From NCBI GenBank assembly GCA_039908525.1, contig JAMOAY010000008.1:62001-126000 (forward strand): a stretch of DNA of 64,000 nt. Reading direction: 5' to 3'. Below the pieces are notes generated by a model that did no database searches, was not told where the DNA came from, and worked only from the letters and a program-made list of their open reading frames with translations. The position numbers and the translations under genes are program-made. The stretch comes from Magnetaquicoccus sp039908525. GTDB taxonomy: Bacteria > Pseudomonadota > Magnetococcia > Magnetococcales > Magnetaquicoccaceae. Below, one piece after another: positions 10,618 through 19,412 of this stretch. Each line of letters begins with the position of its first letter. Within the stretch, counting starts at the first letter, position 1.

Positions 10618-11951
10618 CAGAGAATGACACCCTCCCGCCACTCCACGTCACAGCAGAGCACATGCTGCACATCCTGGATCGTGACCGTCACCGCCAGCGT
10701 GGCACAGACATTCCGACTGGCGTTGGAGCGGTAGGGAGGCGAGAGATGGACAACGCCAGGATCGCGGATGGCATCGTGGAAACTGAAACGGCGGGTCCAG
10801 GTGGCCCCTGTGGAATCACGCAAAGGCTTGAAGCGGGGATCCAGATGCAAAGGCTCCCCTTTGCGAAAAATATCCGGCCCCACCTGCACGCCACGCTCAC
10901 TCAGGAGATAGACTCTCTCAACCCTCGGGGTGTGCAGGAGCGTCCGCGCGGCCTCCTCCAACGACGCCCCATCCGCCAAGGACCAGGCACACTCCAGCAC
11001 CTCGCCACTGAAACAGCCCATCTCAAAATCGACCTGGCGCTGATCCTGCGCCGCCTCCTGTTCACTCTTGGCCAGCAGCACGGCAAAGGATTGGTCGATC
11101 GTTTTGCTCTCTGCGCCCTGCTCGCCACCGGCGGTCAGCGCCGAATCATACGCCCCCCAGAACGGTCCCTGCACAAAATCGGCCTCCATGCGCATCGCCA
11201 TGAAGGCCTCCTCTTCGGAGGCAATCTGCTCGATGAGAACCAACGCCCCGGAGGCATGCACCAGGGAGACCAGTTTGGCCAGCATGCGTTTGGCACGTCC
11301 ACTCCGCGCCGCGTTGACCAGCCACATGCGATTCAGCTTGACCACATCCGGCCGCAACCGCCACAGGCTGTCCAGATTGGCCGACTCGGACAGAAAGTCG
11401 TCAAACACCACCAGGCAGCCCAACTCACGCAACGTATCGATCACCCTGACAAGTTTTGCCTGCCGCTCCTGGGTGTGTTCCCGCACCGCCACCACCACCT
11501 GATTGGGTGAGAGGCCGGTGTGCTCCAAGGCCGCCGCCAGGAAGGTCGGATCGGGCTCCTTGTAGCCCAACATGATCCGCGGGTGCAGGTTGGTAAATAT
11601 CCAACGGTCATCCCTGCCCGCAGCCTTGAAGCTTTTCAGATGCAACAACAGACGCAAACGGTCAACCAGCTCATGATCCTCGGACTTGCAGACACGGGTA
11701 AACAGCTCCTCCGGGGGCACCTCCGAACCGTCCGCATAACTGCCTACACAAAAGGCTTCGAAACCAACGCTCCTCTGCAAGGTCGAGCTGAAGATGCGCT
11801 GAAACCTGGAATGGATCCAGAGGGAGCAAAGCCGGGCGCCAAAGCTGCCATCTCGTTCACTGATCAACCCCTCCAGGGACTGGGGTGAATAGTCTCCAGA
11901 CAAACTCTTTGGCGCAGCCTGTGCGTCCGTCGTACCTTGTTGCGTAGACAT
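10617..11951 (-). CDS. EAL-domain protein with YkuI-type C-terminal sensory domain
   Basis: 444 residues, start ATG behind GGGAGGTATC. The EAL phosphodiesterase-like domain spans about 45-270. GFEAF replaces the usual EAL(x)R motif, while FTNLHP, VFDDF, DVVKLN, LIEQIASEEE and FVQG correspond to later catalytic motifs. Most metal-binding acidic residues therefore seem present, so activity cannot be excluded. The C-terminal part (about 300-440, with PRVERVYLLSERG and RRFSFHDAI) resembles the PDC-like domain that follows EAL in YkuI. There is no membrane segment, so it is probably cytosolic. It sits inside the carbon-fixation cluster between the pyruvate oxidoreductase and isocitrate dehydrogenase genes. 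Confidence 0.8.
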   Translation of the reverse strand: MSTQQGTTDAQAAPKSLSGDYSPQSLEGLISERDGSFGARLCSLWIHSRFQRIFSSTLQRSVGFEAFCVGSYADGSEVPPEELFTRVCKSEDHELVDRLRLLLHLKSFKAAGRDDRWIFTNLHPRIMLGYKEPDPTFLAAALEHTGLSPNQVVVAVREHTQERQAKLVRVIDTLRELGCLVVFDDFLSESANLDSLWRLRPDVVKLNRMWLVNAARSGRAKRMLAKLVSLVHASGALVLIEQIASEEEAFMAMRMEADFVQGPFWGAYDSALTAGGEQGAESKTIDQSFAVLLAKSEQEAAQDQRQVDFEMGCFSGEVLECAWSLADGASLEEAARTLLHTPRVERVYLLSERGVQVGPDIFRKGEPLHLDPRFKPLRDSTGATWTRRFSFHDAIRDPGVVHLSPPYRSNASRNVCATLAVTVTIQDVQHVLCCDVEWREGVIL

Positions 11952-12005
11952 GATACCTCCCGTTTTTGATCCGTTTCAATCCAGGAAATGCGCGGCCATA
12001 AGAGG

Positions 12006-13658
12006 CTAGGCCGATTTCTTGCCGCCCGCGCTCTGCCGGGCGATCTCTTCGACATGATCGATGTTCTCAATCCCCGCCAACTGCTGCAACAACCGCCAGT
12101 TGTCCAACCGGTCCCGCACAGACTCTTGCAGCGTCTCGCTCGGCACGCCATGCCTGTCAAAATGTTTGGCAAAACGTCCCTCGGAACGGGCGAAGGTCAG
12201 AAAATCGACCACCTCCTCCGAACCGTCCTTATTCCGCCGGCGATGCCAGTCCCGTTTGACCGACGGATTGCCCTGCAGCGAGAGCCGTGAGGCCAGGGTG
12301 GGGCCCGCATCCGGATCGTAGATGAAGACGGGAAAAGCCCGCGATTCCACCGCCAGCAGCGCCTGAACGGATGAGAGGTCGTCGGCCACCTGGTGTTCCG
12401 GTTGGCAGGTGGTATAGACATTGATCAAGGCAGGCCCCTCAAACAGCAGCGCCCGCTCGACCGCCTTGTAGAAATGGTTGATCATCGGGCCCACGGTCTG
12501 CGCCACGAAGGTGTACGGGTGCATAATGGCAATGTTACCGATCTCCTTGCGGCGCTCCTGCTTGCCACGGATGGCCGATCCGTGGATGGACATCTTGGCC
12601 TCCTGGCCGATGAAACTGCCGGTAGAGGTCTGGCCCCCGGTATTGGAGTAGACCTGCGTATCCAGAACGATCGCCTTGATGTTCATCCCCGAGGCCAGCA
12701 TGCGGGAAAGCGCCTGGAAACCGATGTCCAACATGGCGCCATCCCCGCCCAGAACGATCAGGTGATGGTCCGCCTTGCCAATCTGGTCCCAATGGGCGCG
12801 GATGCCCATGGCGACAGTCGGCGCATTCTCGAACAGCGAATTGACCCAAGGCGCCACATAGGGGTTGTACGGATAGGTGGAACCGTAGACCGTGTTGCAG
12901 CCCGTGGCGGCCACGATGCCGTACTTCTCCCCCACCTGCTCGTACACCGCCGCCAACAACTGCCGCAATACCGAAGTTTCCCCACAGCCCATACAGGAAC
13001 CGGCCCCACCCACATACTGGTTGGCCCTGTCCTTGAGCATGATATCCACTTTCAACTTGGGATTGATATACTCGGGCGGAGTCTCCCGACTCCGTTTGTA
13101 AAAATCCCAGATGGAGAAAAAGGAGGGCAGGTTGTCCCGCGTCTTTTTGATCATGTCGAGCGCGCGGTGGTCACCACACGCGGCGACGCACTCCCCACAC
13201 CCCTTGCACTTGGTCGGATCCACAAAAATGCCAAACCAGGCCCCCACCGGGGAGCTGGGGTCCGTCTCGTGCTTTTTCTGATAGGTTTTCCAGAATTTTG
13301 TCGTTTGCACCAGCTGGCCCTGGATGATCTCCCGTTCCTCTTCCGTGCATCCCTCCAGGGCCGCCTCCAGATCCACCGGCGTCAACACCCTGCCCCAGAT
13401 GGCCGAATCGGGACAGTTCTGCACGCAGTCCATGCAGGCGACGCAATTCTCGGCCTTGAGCTCGGGCAAGTCGGGAGCGATATACGAAAAATCCCGGTAC
13501 GAACCGGATCCGGCAGGCACCACGGAACAGGCCACAAATTCATCGGATGGCTGATTGGAGCTCGCACCCACATTGTAAGCCGCTATCACCTCTTTCGCCC
13601 GTTTGATATCATACCAAACCGGGGTCTCTCTGCTGTAAATGATTGCACGTTGACTCAT
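12006..13658 (-). CDS. Pyruvate:ferredoxin oxidoreductase, fused delta-beta (ferredoxin plus TPP) subunit
   Basis: 550 residues. Two [4Fe-4S] motifs lie near the N-terminus (Cys72/75/78/82 and Cys151/154/157/161). The TPP domain follows, with the cluster-ligand motif SCMGCGET (222-225), GGDGAMLDIG (about 304) and VLDTQVYSNTGGQ, characteristic of pyruvate oxidoreductases. Run reductively, it carboxylates acetyl-CoA to pyruvate using reduced ferredoxin. The ATG at 13658 follows GGAGA. The gene is 26 bases downstream of the alpha/gamma gene, making a two-gene enzyme unlike the single-chain NifJ type. Pyruvate as substrate is inferred from the TPP-domain motifs. Confidence 0.88.
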   Translation of the reverse strand: MSQRAIIYSRETPVWYDIKRAKEVIAAYNVGASSNQPSDEFVACSVVPAGSGSYRDFSYIAPDLPELKAENCVACMDCVQNCPDSAIWGRVLTPVDLEAALEGCTEEEREIIQGQLVQTTKFWKTYQKKHETDPSSPVGAWFGIFVDPTKCKGCGECVAACGDHRALDMIKKTRDNLPSFFSIWDFYKRSRETPPEYINPKLKVDIMLKDRANQYVGGAGSCMGCGETSVLRQLLAAVYEQVGEKYGIVAATGCNTVYGSTYPYNPYVAPWVNSLFENAPTVAMGIRAHWDQIGKADHHLIVLGGDGAMLDIGFQALSRMLASGMNIKAIVLDTQVYSNTGGQTSTGSFIGQEAKMSIHGSAIRGKQERRKEIGNIAIMHPYTFVAQTVGPMINHFYKAVERALLFEGPALINVYTTCQPEHQVADDLSSVQALLAVESRAFPVFIYDPDAGPTLASRLSLQGNPSVKRDWHRRRNKDGSEEVVDFLTFARSEGRFAKHFDRHGVPSETLQESVRDRLDNWRLLQQLAGIENIDHVEEIARQSAGGKKSA

Positions 13659-13684
13659 GGCGTTTCTCCGTTCACATCCTTGAT

Positions 13685-15724
13685 TCAGATGAAGAAAGCA
13701 TTGACATCCTTGCCCTTGGCATCCCAGTCGGCCTTGCCTTGGACCAGTATTTCGGGCGACGTGCCAGCCATGATCTCCGGAGTGACCTCCATGACCCGCT
13801 GATAGCCACGCACGACCGCTTCCAGATTGTTGTCGACCACCTTGTCGCCCCGCTTGCCAAAAAATTTGGTCAAGGGCTTGCGCACCAGGCCGAACAACTC
13901 CTCCTCGGTCATCCCGGCGCGTTCCCGGAACGGCGTCACCCGCAGAAACACCCCCAACAACACAACCCCTTGAAAGCGCTGAATCAGCGAAAAATCATGC
14001 AGACAACTCTCCCGGGCAATGGCCACCGTATCGACCCCGTAGAAACGGATGCCATGCTCCTTGATGAAGTACTGGGCATAAGGTGGCAAAGAGTCCCACA
14101 AAGCCTGCGGGGTGGGTTCATCGGTGTGCTGGAAAACGATGCCACCTTTTTGCAACCCCACCAGAGGGTTGCCCATGAACCACGTGGTGGGATCCATCAA
14201 CGGCACAAAATCCACCTGCTGCAGTTCACAGTGCGTCAAAATCTTGCCGCTCGGGATCACGGTCAAATAGGTGTTGGTGGGCAACCCTTTCTTTTCCGAG
14301 CCGTATTTCGGAGCAGCCTGGACCCGAAAGCCAAAAATGTCGCCCAACATGGTGGCGATCACCTTGTTGGTGGTCACCGAACCATAGCCACCCACAGAGT
14401 GGGCCCGCACCGAGAAGGAGCCCTCCGGACGCACATCCGGCTCCTCTTCCAGAGGCAACGCCGTCGCGTGATCGATACCCAGGGAGAAAAACCTCTTCCC
14501 CTCTGCCGGGCCCTTCATCATGTTTCTCACCACCGCCACAATGTGGCCCGGGGTCGTGTCGCGAGAACCCAGACCCGCCGTACCGGAAAAGACATAAGGC
14601 ATCCTCTCGATACGCTCAAAGCCGGGCACCCCCATCATCGCCTTGGCCAAAGAGGCCTCCACATCGGTGGTCAACGGATTGTCCACCATGGTGGGCACGT
14701 CGCACCGTTCGATCACCGCCACCGCCTTGCAATGCTTGATCAAGCTGACCAGTTTTTCCGCCGGGAACGGCCGATAGCAGGTGAGATTCACCACCCCCAG
14801 TTTGATACCCAACCGCTCCCGCACCGTGCCGATGGCCGAAGCCGCCGTCTCCGACAAGGTGCCCATGGCGATGATGGCATACTCGGCCCCCTCCATGCCC
14901 ATCGGTTCCACCATGTAATAGCGCCGCCCCGTCAGGGCGTAGAACTCGTCCATGGTGTCCTGGATAATGCCCGGCAGCTTGTCATAAAAAATCCGCTGCG
15001 AAAGCTTGCCCAGCATGTAGGCATCCTGGTTCTGCACCACGCCAATCTGCATGGGGGTTCGGGTGTCAAAGATGGCCCGCATCTTCTCCTGCGGATCCCC
15101 GAGGAAGACCCGGATCAGTTCATCCTCCGGAAAGTTCAGATTCTCGATGGTATGACTGCCCAGAAAACCATCCTGGACGTTCATCATGGGTGTCCGCGCA
15201 TCCTCCGAGACCCGCCGGCTGATGAGACACAGATCGGCCGCCGCCTGCACACTGTGCGCAAACAGAATGCCCCAACCGCAGTCTGCAACCCCCATGACAT
15301 CGTCGTGGCCGGCATGCACGTTCAGCGCCTGGGAGGTCAGCGCCCGGGCCGCGACATTCAGGACCTGAGGCAACCGCTTGCCGGAGTTGGCATACAACAC
15401 CTCCTTCATCAGGATCAGCCCCTGCCCGGAGGTAAAGTTGGTGACACGACCACCCGCCAAAGCAAACCCCTCGCAGGCGGAAGCCGAAGAGTGCTCGGAT
15501 TCCAACTCCAGCCAAGCCAGCGGCAAACCCCACACATTGCGGAACCCGTTGGCAACAGCCACCTGATAGTTCTGCCCCATGATGGTGGAAGAGGTAATGG
15601 GGTAGGCCGCCGCCCCATGCGTAGACCGGGTCTCCACATAGGCAATCGCATCCGAGCCATCACCCGTGCCGGGAATGCCTGGAAAAGGAAATTCCTGTAT
15701 TTTTACAGCGTTCAAGGTGGCCAT
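13685..15724 (-). CDS. Pyruvate:ferredoxin oxidoreductase, fused alpha-gamma subunit
   Basis: 679 residues. The N-terminal alpha part contains AAAYPITSSTIMGQ (about 39) and FTSGQGLILMKEVLY, matching the pyrimidine-binding half of 2-oxoacid oxidoreductases. The C-terminal gamma part includes RAHSVGGYGSVTTNKVIA (about 436), the usual gamma-domain entry. The order alpha then gamma is the reverse of KorA here, so this is a distinct enzyme rather than a KorA duplicate. The start has TTGGAGGG ten bases upstream. It is the first gene of the long minus-strand carbon cluster, and repeated palindromes lie just upstream of it. Confidence 0.85.
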   Translation of the reverse strand: MATLNAVKIQEFPFPGIPGTGDGSDAIAYVETRSTHGAAAYPITSSTIMGQNYQVAVANGFRNVWGLPLAWLELESEHSSASACEGFALAGGRVTNFTSGQGLILMKEVLYANSGKRLPQVLNVAARALTSQALNVHAGHDDVMGVADCGWGILFAHSVQAAADLCLISRRVSEDARTPMMNVQDGFLGSHTIENLNFPEDELIRVFLGDPQEKMRAIFDTRTPMQIGVVQNQDAYMLGKLSQRIFYDKLPGIIQDTMDEFYALTGRRYYMVEPMGMEGAEYAIIAMGTLSETAASAIGTVRERLGIKLGVVNLTCYRPFPAEKLVSLIKHCKAVAVIERCDVPTMVDNPLTTDVEASLAKAMMGVPGFERIERMPYVFSGTAGLGSRDTTPGHIVAVVRNMMKGPAEGKRFFSLGIDHATALPLEEEPDVRPEGSFSVRAHSVGGYGSVTTNKVIATMLGDIFGFRVQAAPKYGSEKKGLPTNTYLTVIPSGKILTHCELQQVDFVPLMDPTTWFMGNPLVGLQKGGIVFQHTDEPTPQALWDSLPPYAQYFIKEHGIRFYGVDTVAIARESCLHDFSLIQRFQGVVLLGVFLRVTPFRERAGMTEEELFGLVRKPLTKFFGKRGDKVVDNNLEAVVRGYQRVMEVTPEIMAGTSPEILVQGKADWDAKGKDVNAFFI

Positions 15725-15807
15725 CCAAACGTGCCCTCCAAGATGGTGAGAATGAGATTGAGATCCAAGTCAAGCAGAGGTCAACGGGTCATCACGATAC
15801 ACAACAA

Positions 15808-15846
15808 TGCTGCATCGCACAACAGATTTTGTGCTGCATCGCACAA
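15808..15846 (-). promoter_or_regulatory. Two operator-like repeats upstream of the pyruvate oxidoreductase genes
   Basis: The 15-base word TGCTGCATCGCACAA occurs twice, at 15808-15822 and 15832-15846, 24 bases apart. The second copy extends to the dyad TTGTGC-TGCATC-GCACAA (15829-15846). They lie in the 132-base gap between recR and the first carbon-cluster gene, about 85-120 bases upstream of its start, where an operator would be expected. The TGC/GCA-rich form recalls sites of PhaR-type regulators of alphaproteobacteria, but that match is tentative. Confidence 0.45.
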
Positions 15847-15856
15847 TTTTTCCCCA

Positions 15857-16453
15857 TCAAAAAGCCCGTCGTCCCGCCAAAGCCTGATACAACGTTGATT
15901 CATCTAAATATTCCAGCTCCCCTCCCATCGGCATACCGTAGGCCAACCGGGTGACACGGTGCACGAGAGGGGCCGCCAACTGGGCCACGTAGTGGGCGGT
16001 CGCCTCTCCCTCCACCGTCGGGTTGGTGGCGATGATCAACTCCTTGACCTGGCCACTGTTCAAGCGGGCGTGCAAGGTGGCCAAGTGCAGCTGTTCGGGC
16101 CCCATGCCCCCCAGAGGGTTCAAACGCCCCCCCAGCACATGATAATACCCGCCGAACAGACCCGCTCTCTCCACAGCCAACAGGTCCATGGACTCCTCGA
16201 CGACACAGAGCAGGGCGGCATCCCGACGCCCATCCCCGCAAATCCAGCAGAGCTCACCTTCTGCCAAATTGTGACAGCGGGCACACTGGCCCACCCGATC
16301 CGCCAGTGCCTGCAGGGCTTGCAGCAACTGGTCCACCTCTTCCCGGCCCTGTCGCAGAAGATGATGCACCATGCGCTGCGCGCTCTTTCGCCCCACACCG
16401 GGAAAACGGGCAAACAGCACAATCGCCCGCTCCACCGCCGGCAATCCGGTCAT
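15857..16453 (-). CDS. recR: Recombination mediator protein RecR
   Basis: 198 residues from the chosen ATG at 16453, the usual RecR length; the frame is open 16 codons further upstream without family similarity. Features in order are a helix-hairpin-helix segment FPGVGRKSAQRMVHHLL, a zinc finger (CARC and CWIC, about 57-75), a Toprim domain with VVEESMDLLAVE, and the GGRLNPLGG segment. RecR works with RecO and RecF to load RecA on gapped DNA; recO is also in this window, at 42895. It is the third gene of the dnaX-ybaB-recR set, a widespread bacterial arrangement. Confidence 0.96.
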   Translation of the reverse strand: MTGLPAVERAIVLFARFPGVGRKSAQRMVHHLLRQGREEVDQLLQALQALADRVGQCARCHNLAEGELCWICGDGRRDAALLCVVEESMDLLAVERAGLFGGYYHVLGGRLNPLGGMGPEQLHLATLHARLNSGQVKELIIATNPTVEGEATAHYVAQLAAPLVHRVTRLAYGMPMGGELEYLDESTLYQALAGRRAF

Positions 16454-16507
16454 CAGCTCACGCCCCCCGATTGCCGGCGAGGATGGCCATGGAACGCGCA
16501 CATGGCA

Positions 16508-16828
16508 TCAGAAAGGCAGATTCAGACCGGGAATATTCAGACCCCCGGTCACCTTGCTCAAATTGTGCTGGGTGAGTTCCAGCAACCTCTTCTGGGCATC
16601 GTTGAAGGCCGCCGCGATCAGATCCTCCAGCAACTCCACATCGGCCGGATCGACGATCGAGGGATCGATTTTGATCTTCTGTACAGCCTGTTGACCATTG
16701 AGCGTCACCGCCACCATACCGCCACCGGACTGGCCGCTGACCAGGGTGGCCGCCAACTCCTCCTGCATCTTGGCCATGCGGCTCTGCATCTCCTGAGCCT
16801 GTTTCATGATGTTGCCCAAATTTTTCAC
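16508..16828 (-). CDS. ybaB: YbaB/EbfC family nucleoid-associated protein
   Basis: 106 residues. It begins MKNLGNIMKQAQEMQSRMAK and continues through the Gly- and Val-rich central strand region to DLIAAAFNDAQKR, the YbaB/EbfC pattern. Members are small homodimeric DNA-binding proteins. The gene lies between dnaX (12 bases upstream) and recR (54 bases downstream) on the same strand, the conserved bacterial context for ybaB. No unusual feature is seen. Confidence 0.95.
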   Translation of the reverse strand: MKNLGNIMKQAQEMQSRMAKMQEELAATLVSGQSGGGMVAVTLNGQQAVQKIKIDPSIVDPADVELLEDLIAAAFNDAQKRLLELTQHNLSKVTGGLNIPGLNLPF

Positions 16829-16840
16829 ACCATCACTCCC

Positions 16841-18484
16841 TTAGGTTGGACTGTTGCCAATTGGTTCCACACGAATCAACTCCCCCTGAAAACGGTTGAT
16901 GATTTTCTGTATGACCGGGTGGTTGCGCATGGTTTCCATCAGGCGCGACTGCCTCTCCCGCTGCCTGCGGGATGCAGATTCCGCCAGGGTCTCCTGCCGG
17001 GGGGCATCCGAGAGGGGATCCACCGTCACGGAGAGCTTCGACACCCCCTGTGTCGCCAGGAAATCGACCAGCAACCTCTGTATGTGATGGGGGGCCCCAT
17101 ACACGTCGCTGACCAGGCGCAAGCCGATCCGGCAGGGCACGCCCTGGGAGTCCGTCTCATACACCAAGCAGGTGACCAGCTGTTCCAGTTTGGCGGCCAA
17201 GCTCGGATCCGCACCGGCGGCGCAAGATACCAGTTGTTGCCAGGAGGTCAATGGCTGTGAAGGCCTGTGTGGCGAGGGCGCGACCGGCGCTGCAACACAA
17301 AGCGTCGGGAGCGGCCCGTCCACCCTCCCCCCGGGGGGAGGAAGGGGCTCGCTGTTGGGGAGATTGGCCAACAATTTTTCCAGGCTGGGCACAGGCTTCA
17401 GGTAGGCCACCCGCAGCAGCAGCATCTCCAGTGCCTGCAAGGCATCCTCCGCAAGACGCAGATCCTGACTGCCACGCAACAGAACCTGGTAGACCATCTG
17501 CAGGTGTTCCAGGGAGCTCTCTGCCACCAGGGAGCCCGGCAGGTCCGTCTGCGGGGGGGAGAGCGACGGATGGGCTGCGCCCCTCAACACCTTCTGCATC
17601 GTTGCCCGATGGGTGATCTCCAGCAACTCCTTGATCAGGCTTTCCGGTTCCACCCCCATGTTGTAAAGCCCGACCGCCCCCTGCAACACCTCAGGGCCCC
17701 GACCGTGCAACAGGGCATCCAGCAGTCGCAGGATGCTCTCGGGGTCGGTCAACCCGAGCAGATCCTTGACCGCCTCATAGCGCACGCTGCCCGAACCGTG
17801 GGCGATAACCTGATCCAGGAGAGAGAGGGCATCCCGCACCGACCCCTCTGCGGAACGCACCACCGCCTCCACCCCCGCCGGCTCAAAAGGCACCTGCTCT
17901 GTCTGCAAGATGTTCTGCAGATGGCTCGCCAGCAGATCCTGCGGAACCCGTTTCAGATCGTAGCGCTGGCAACGACTCAAGATCGTGGCGGGAATCTTGC
18001 GGGGTTCCGTGGTGGCAAAAACAAATTTGACGTGATGGGGCGGCTCTTCCAGGGTTTTCAACAGGGCGTTGAAAGACTGGCTGGAGAGCATGTGGACCTC
18101 GTCCAGGATGTACACCTTGTAACGGGAGACGGCGGGCGAGTAGCCCACCATGTCCAACACCTCCCGCATCTGCTCCACCTTGGTGCGGGAGGCGGCATCG
18201 ATCTCCAGCACGTCCGGATGGTTGCCGGCGATGATCTCCTGACAGGAGGTGCACTGACCACAAGGGGTTGCCGTCATCCCCTGTTCACAGTCCAGACACA
18301 TGGCCAGCAGACGTGCCAGGGTGGTCTTGCCGACCCCTCGGATGCCTGAAAAAAGGAACGCATGGGGGACACGCCCGGTCGTCAAGGCGTGGCCGAGGGC
18401 CTGGGTCACATGCCCCTGCCCCACCATGGCAGCAAAGCTGCGCGGACGCCAACGACGGGCCAGGACGACATAAGAGGAGGACAT
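16841..18484 (-). CDS. dnaX: DNA polymerase III subunits gamma/tau
   Basis: 547 residues. The AAA+ clamp-loader domain has Walker A GIRGVGKTTLAR (about 48), a zinc module (CLDC...CGQCTSC, about 63-82), Walker B ILDEVHML and the sensor motif ATTEPRKIPATILSRCQRY. Proline-rich linkers lead to a tau-type C-terminal domain, shorter than in E. coli (643 residues). The start MSSSYVVLARRWRPRSF matches the family N-terminus. The ATG is only eight bases downstream of the mapped 3' end of the SRP RNA and lacks a clear ribosome-binding site, so its mRNA probably shares or runs through the SRP RNA transcript. Confidence 0.95.
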   Translation of the reverse strand: MSSSYVVLARRWRPRSFAAMVGQGHVTQALGHALTTGRVPHAFLFSGIRGVGKTTLARLLAMCLDCEQGMTATPCGQCTSCQEIIAGNHPDVLEIDAASRTKVEQMREVLDMVGYSPAVSRYKVYILDEVHMLSSQSFNALLKTLEEPPHHVKFVFATTEPRKIPATILSRCQRYDLKRVPQDLLASHLQNILQTEQVPFEPAGVEAVVRSAEGSVRDALSLLDQVIAHGSGSVRYEAVKDLLGLTDPESILRLLDALLHGRGPEVLQGAVGLYNMGVEPESLIKELLEITHRATMQKVLRGAAHPSLSPPQTDLPGSLVAESSLEHLQMVYQVLLRGSQDLRLAEDALQALEMLLLRVAYLKPVPSLEKLLANLPNSEPLPPPGGRVDGPLPTLCVAAPVAPSPHRPSQPLTSWQQLVSCAAGADPSLAAKLEQLVTCLVYETDSQGVPCRIGLRLVSDVYGAPHHIQRLLVDFLATQGVSKLSVTVDPLSDAPRQETLAESASRRQRERQSRLMETMRNHPVIQKIINRFQGELIRVEPIGNSPT

Positions 18485-18492
18485 GGGATTAA

Positions 18493-18610
18493 GGGCGGCT
18501 CCGGCCAGGCCATGTACGGCACACGAAAAGCTCCACTACCGCTGCTACCTTCCGGTCCTGACGGGGTTTGCGGGTTTTCATTGCGTACCACCTGACCATC
18601 AACGCCGCCC
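18493..18610 (-). ncRNA. ffs: Signal recognition particle RNA (small bacterial 4.5S type)
   Basis: The minus-strand sequence contains the invariant SRP core GTCAGGACCGGAAGGTAGCAGC, written here in two parts as GTCAGGACCGG and AAGGTAGCAGC. The ends GGGCGGC and GCCGCCC pair to close a long hairpin of about 118 nucleotides, the size of the E. coli 4.5S RNA. It binds Ffh and directs co-translational membrane targeting. A TATGAT-like -10 element lies about 20 bases upstream of the mature 5' end (18631-18636, minus). Adjacency to dnaX is common in bacteria. End positions are estimated from the pairing and may be off by a few bases. Confidence 0.93.
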
Positions 18611-18710
18611 ACTGCAGAGCACACGAGAGGATCATAAGAGCGTATCAACCTCAACCGCACACAGCGCGACCGACCGTTCGGGCCAGAGCGTCGCTGTTGC
18701 TGTCACAAGG

Positions 18711-18801
18711 TGGCGGAGAGAGAGGGATTCGAACCCTCGGTACCCTTTTGGAGTACACACGCTTTCCAGGCGTGCACCTTAAACCGCTCGGTCATCTCTC
18801 C
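18711..18801 (-). tRNA. tRNA-Ser (anticodon GGA)
   Basis: 91 nucleotides with encoded CCA. The acceptor stem GGAGAGA pairs with TCTCTCC. The anticodon arm is CACGC-CTGGAAA-GCGTG, giving anticodon GGA. A long variable arm (TGTACTCCAAAAGGGTAC) is typical of class II serine tRNAs, and the T arm contains GGTTCGAATCC. It reads UCC/UCU codons. It lies between the SRP RNA and tadA. Confidence 0.96.
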
Positions 18802-18829
18802 CCGGTTTGTCCGCGTGAAAGGCGTGCCA

Positions 18830-19390
18830 TCACCGCGACGACGCATTGGAGCAGATTTGGCGTCTTTTATCAAAGAAAATTCGCAACAGAAAAGCTGCGT
18901 CTGCAACCGGGCCCCGCCGGGAAGCGTGATCAGAACCGCCAAAGGGTTGATTCCCATCTGGAACATCATCCTCCGTGCAGACATCCGTCGCGGGATAATG
19001 GTGCACGACCATACCCTTGCGCAGGGCATCCTCGCCCTGCGAGGCCAAAAGAGTGTGCGCCTCGTAGAAAACCGTGGCCACCCGTGCCATGGCCAGGGCA
19101 GCCATGCACATGCTGCAGGGTTCCAGCGTCACCGCCAACCGCGTGCCCGGCAACCGGTCGCTGCCTACCCGCTCGGCCACCTGCCGCAACAGGTGCAGCT
19201 CCGCGTGTCCCGTGGGATCCCGGGCAGCCAACCGGTTGTTGCCACACTCCCCCAGGAAACGTCCCGCACCGTCGCGCAAGAGCGCCCCCACCGGCACCTC
19301 GTCCCGTTGGCCCGCCGTTCCAGCCGCCACCAGAGCCAGCAGCATCGCACCCCGATCATCCGACAGGTAGCGCAGCGGCGTTTCGTTCAC
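18830..19390 (-). CDS. tadA: tRNA-specific adenosine deaminase-like protein
   Basis: 186 residues with a GTG start behind GGGGTGA. The cytidine/adenosine deaminase zinc site is complete: GHAELH supplies the His and proton-shuttling Glu (about 62-64), and EPCSMCMAAL supplies the two cysteines (about 92-95). TadA converts A34 to inosine in tRNA-Arg(ACG). The protein carries a tail of roughly 35 residues beyond the usual domain. Other nucleoside deaminases of the family (guanine deaminase, for example) share these motifs, so the tRNA substrate is likely but not proven. It is flanked by tRNA genes. Confidence 0.8.
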   Translation of the reverse strand: MNETPLRYLSDDRGAMLLALVAAGTAGQRDEVPVGALLRDGAGRFLGECGNNRLAARDPTGHAELHLLRQVAERVGSDRLPGTRLAVTLEPCSMCMAALAMARVATVFYEAHTLLASQGEDALRKGMVVHHYPATDVCTEDDVPDGNQPFGGSDHASRRGPVADAAFLLRIFFDKRRQICSNASSR

Positions 19391-19412
19391 GGTTCACCCC
19401 GAATGGCAGGCA

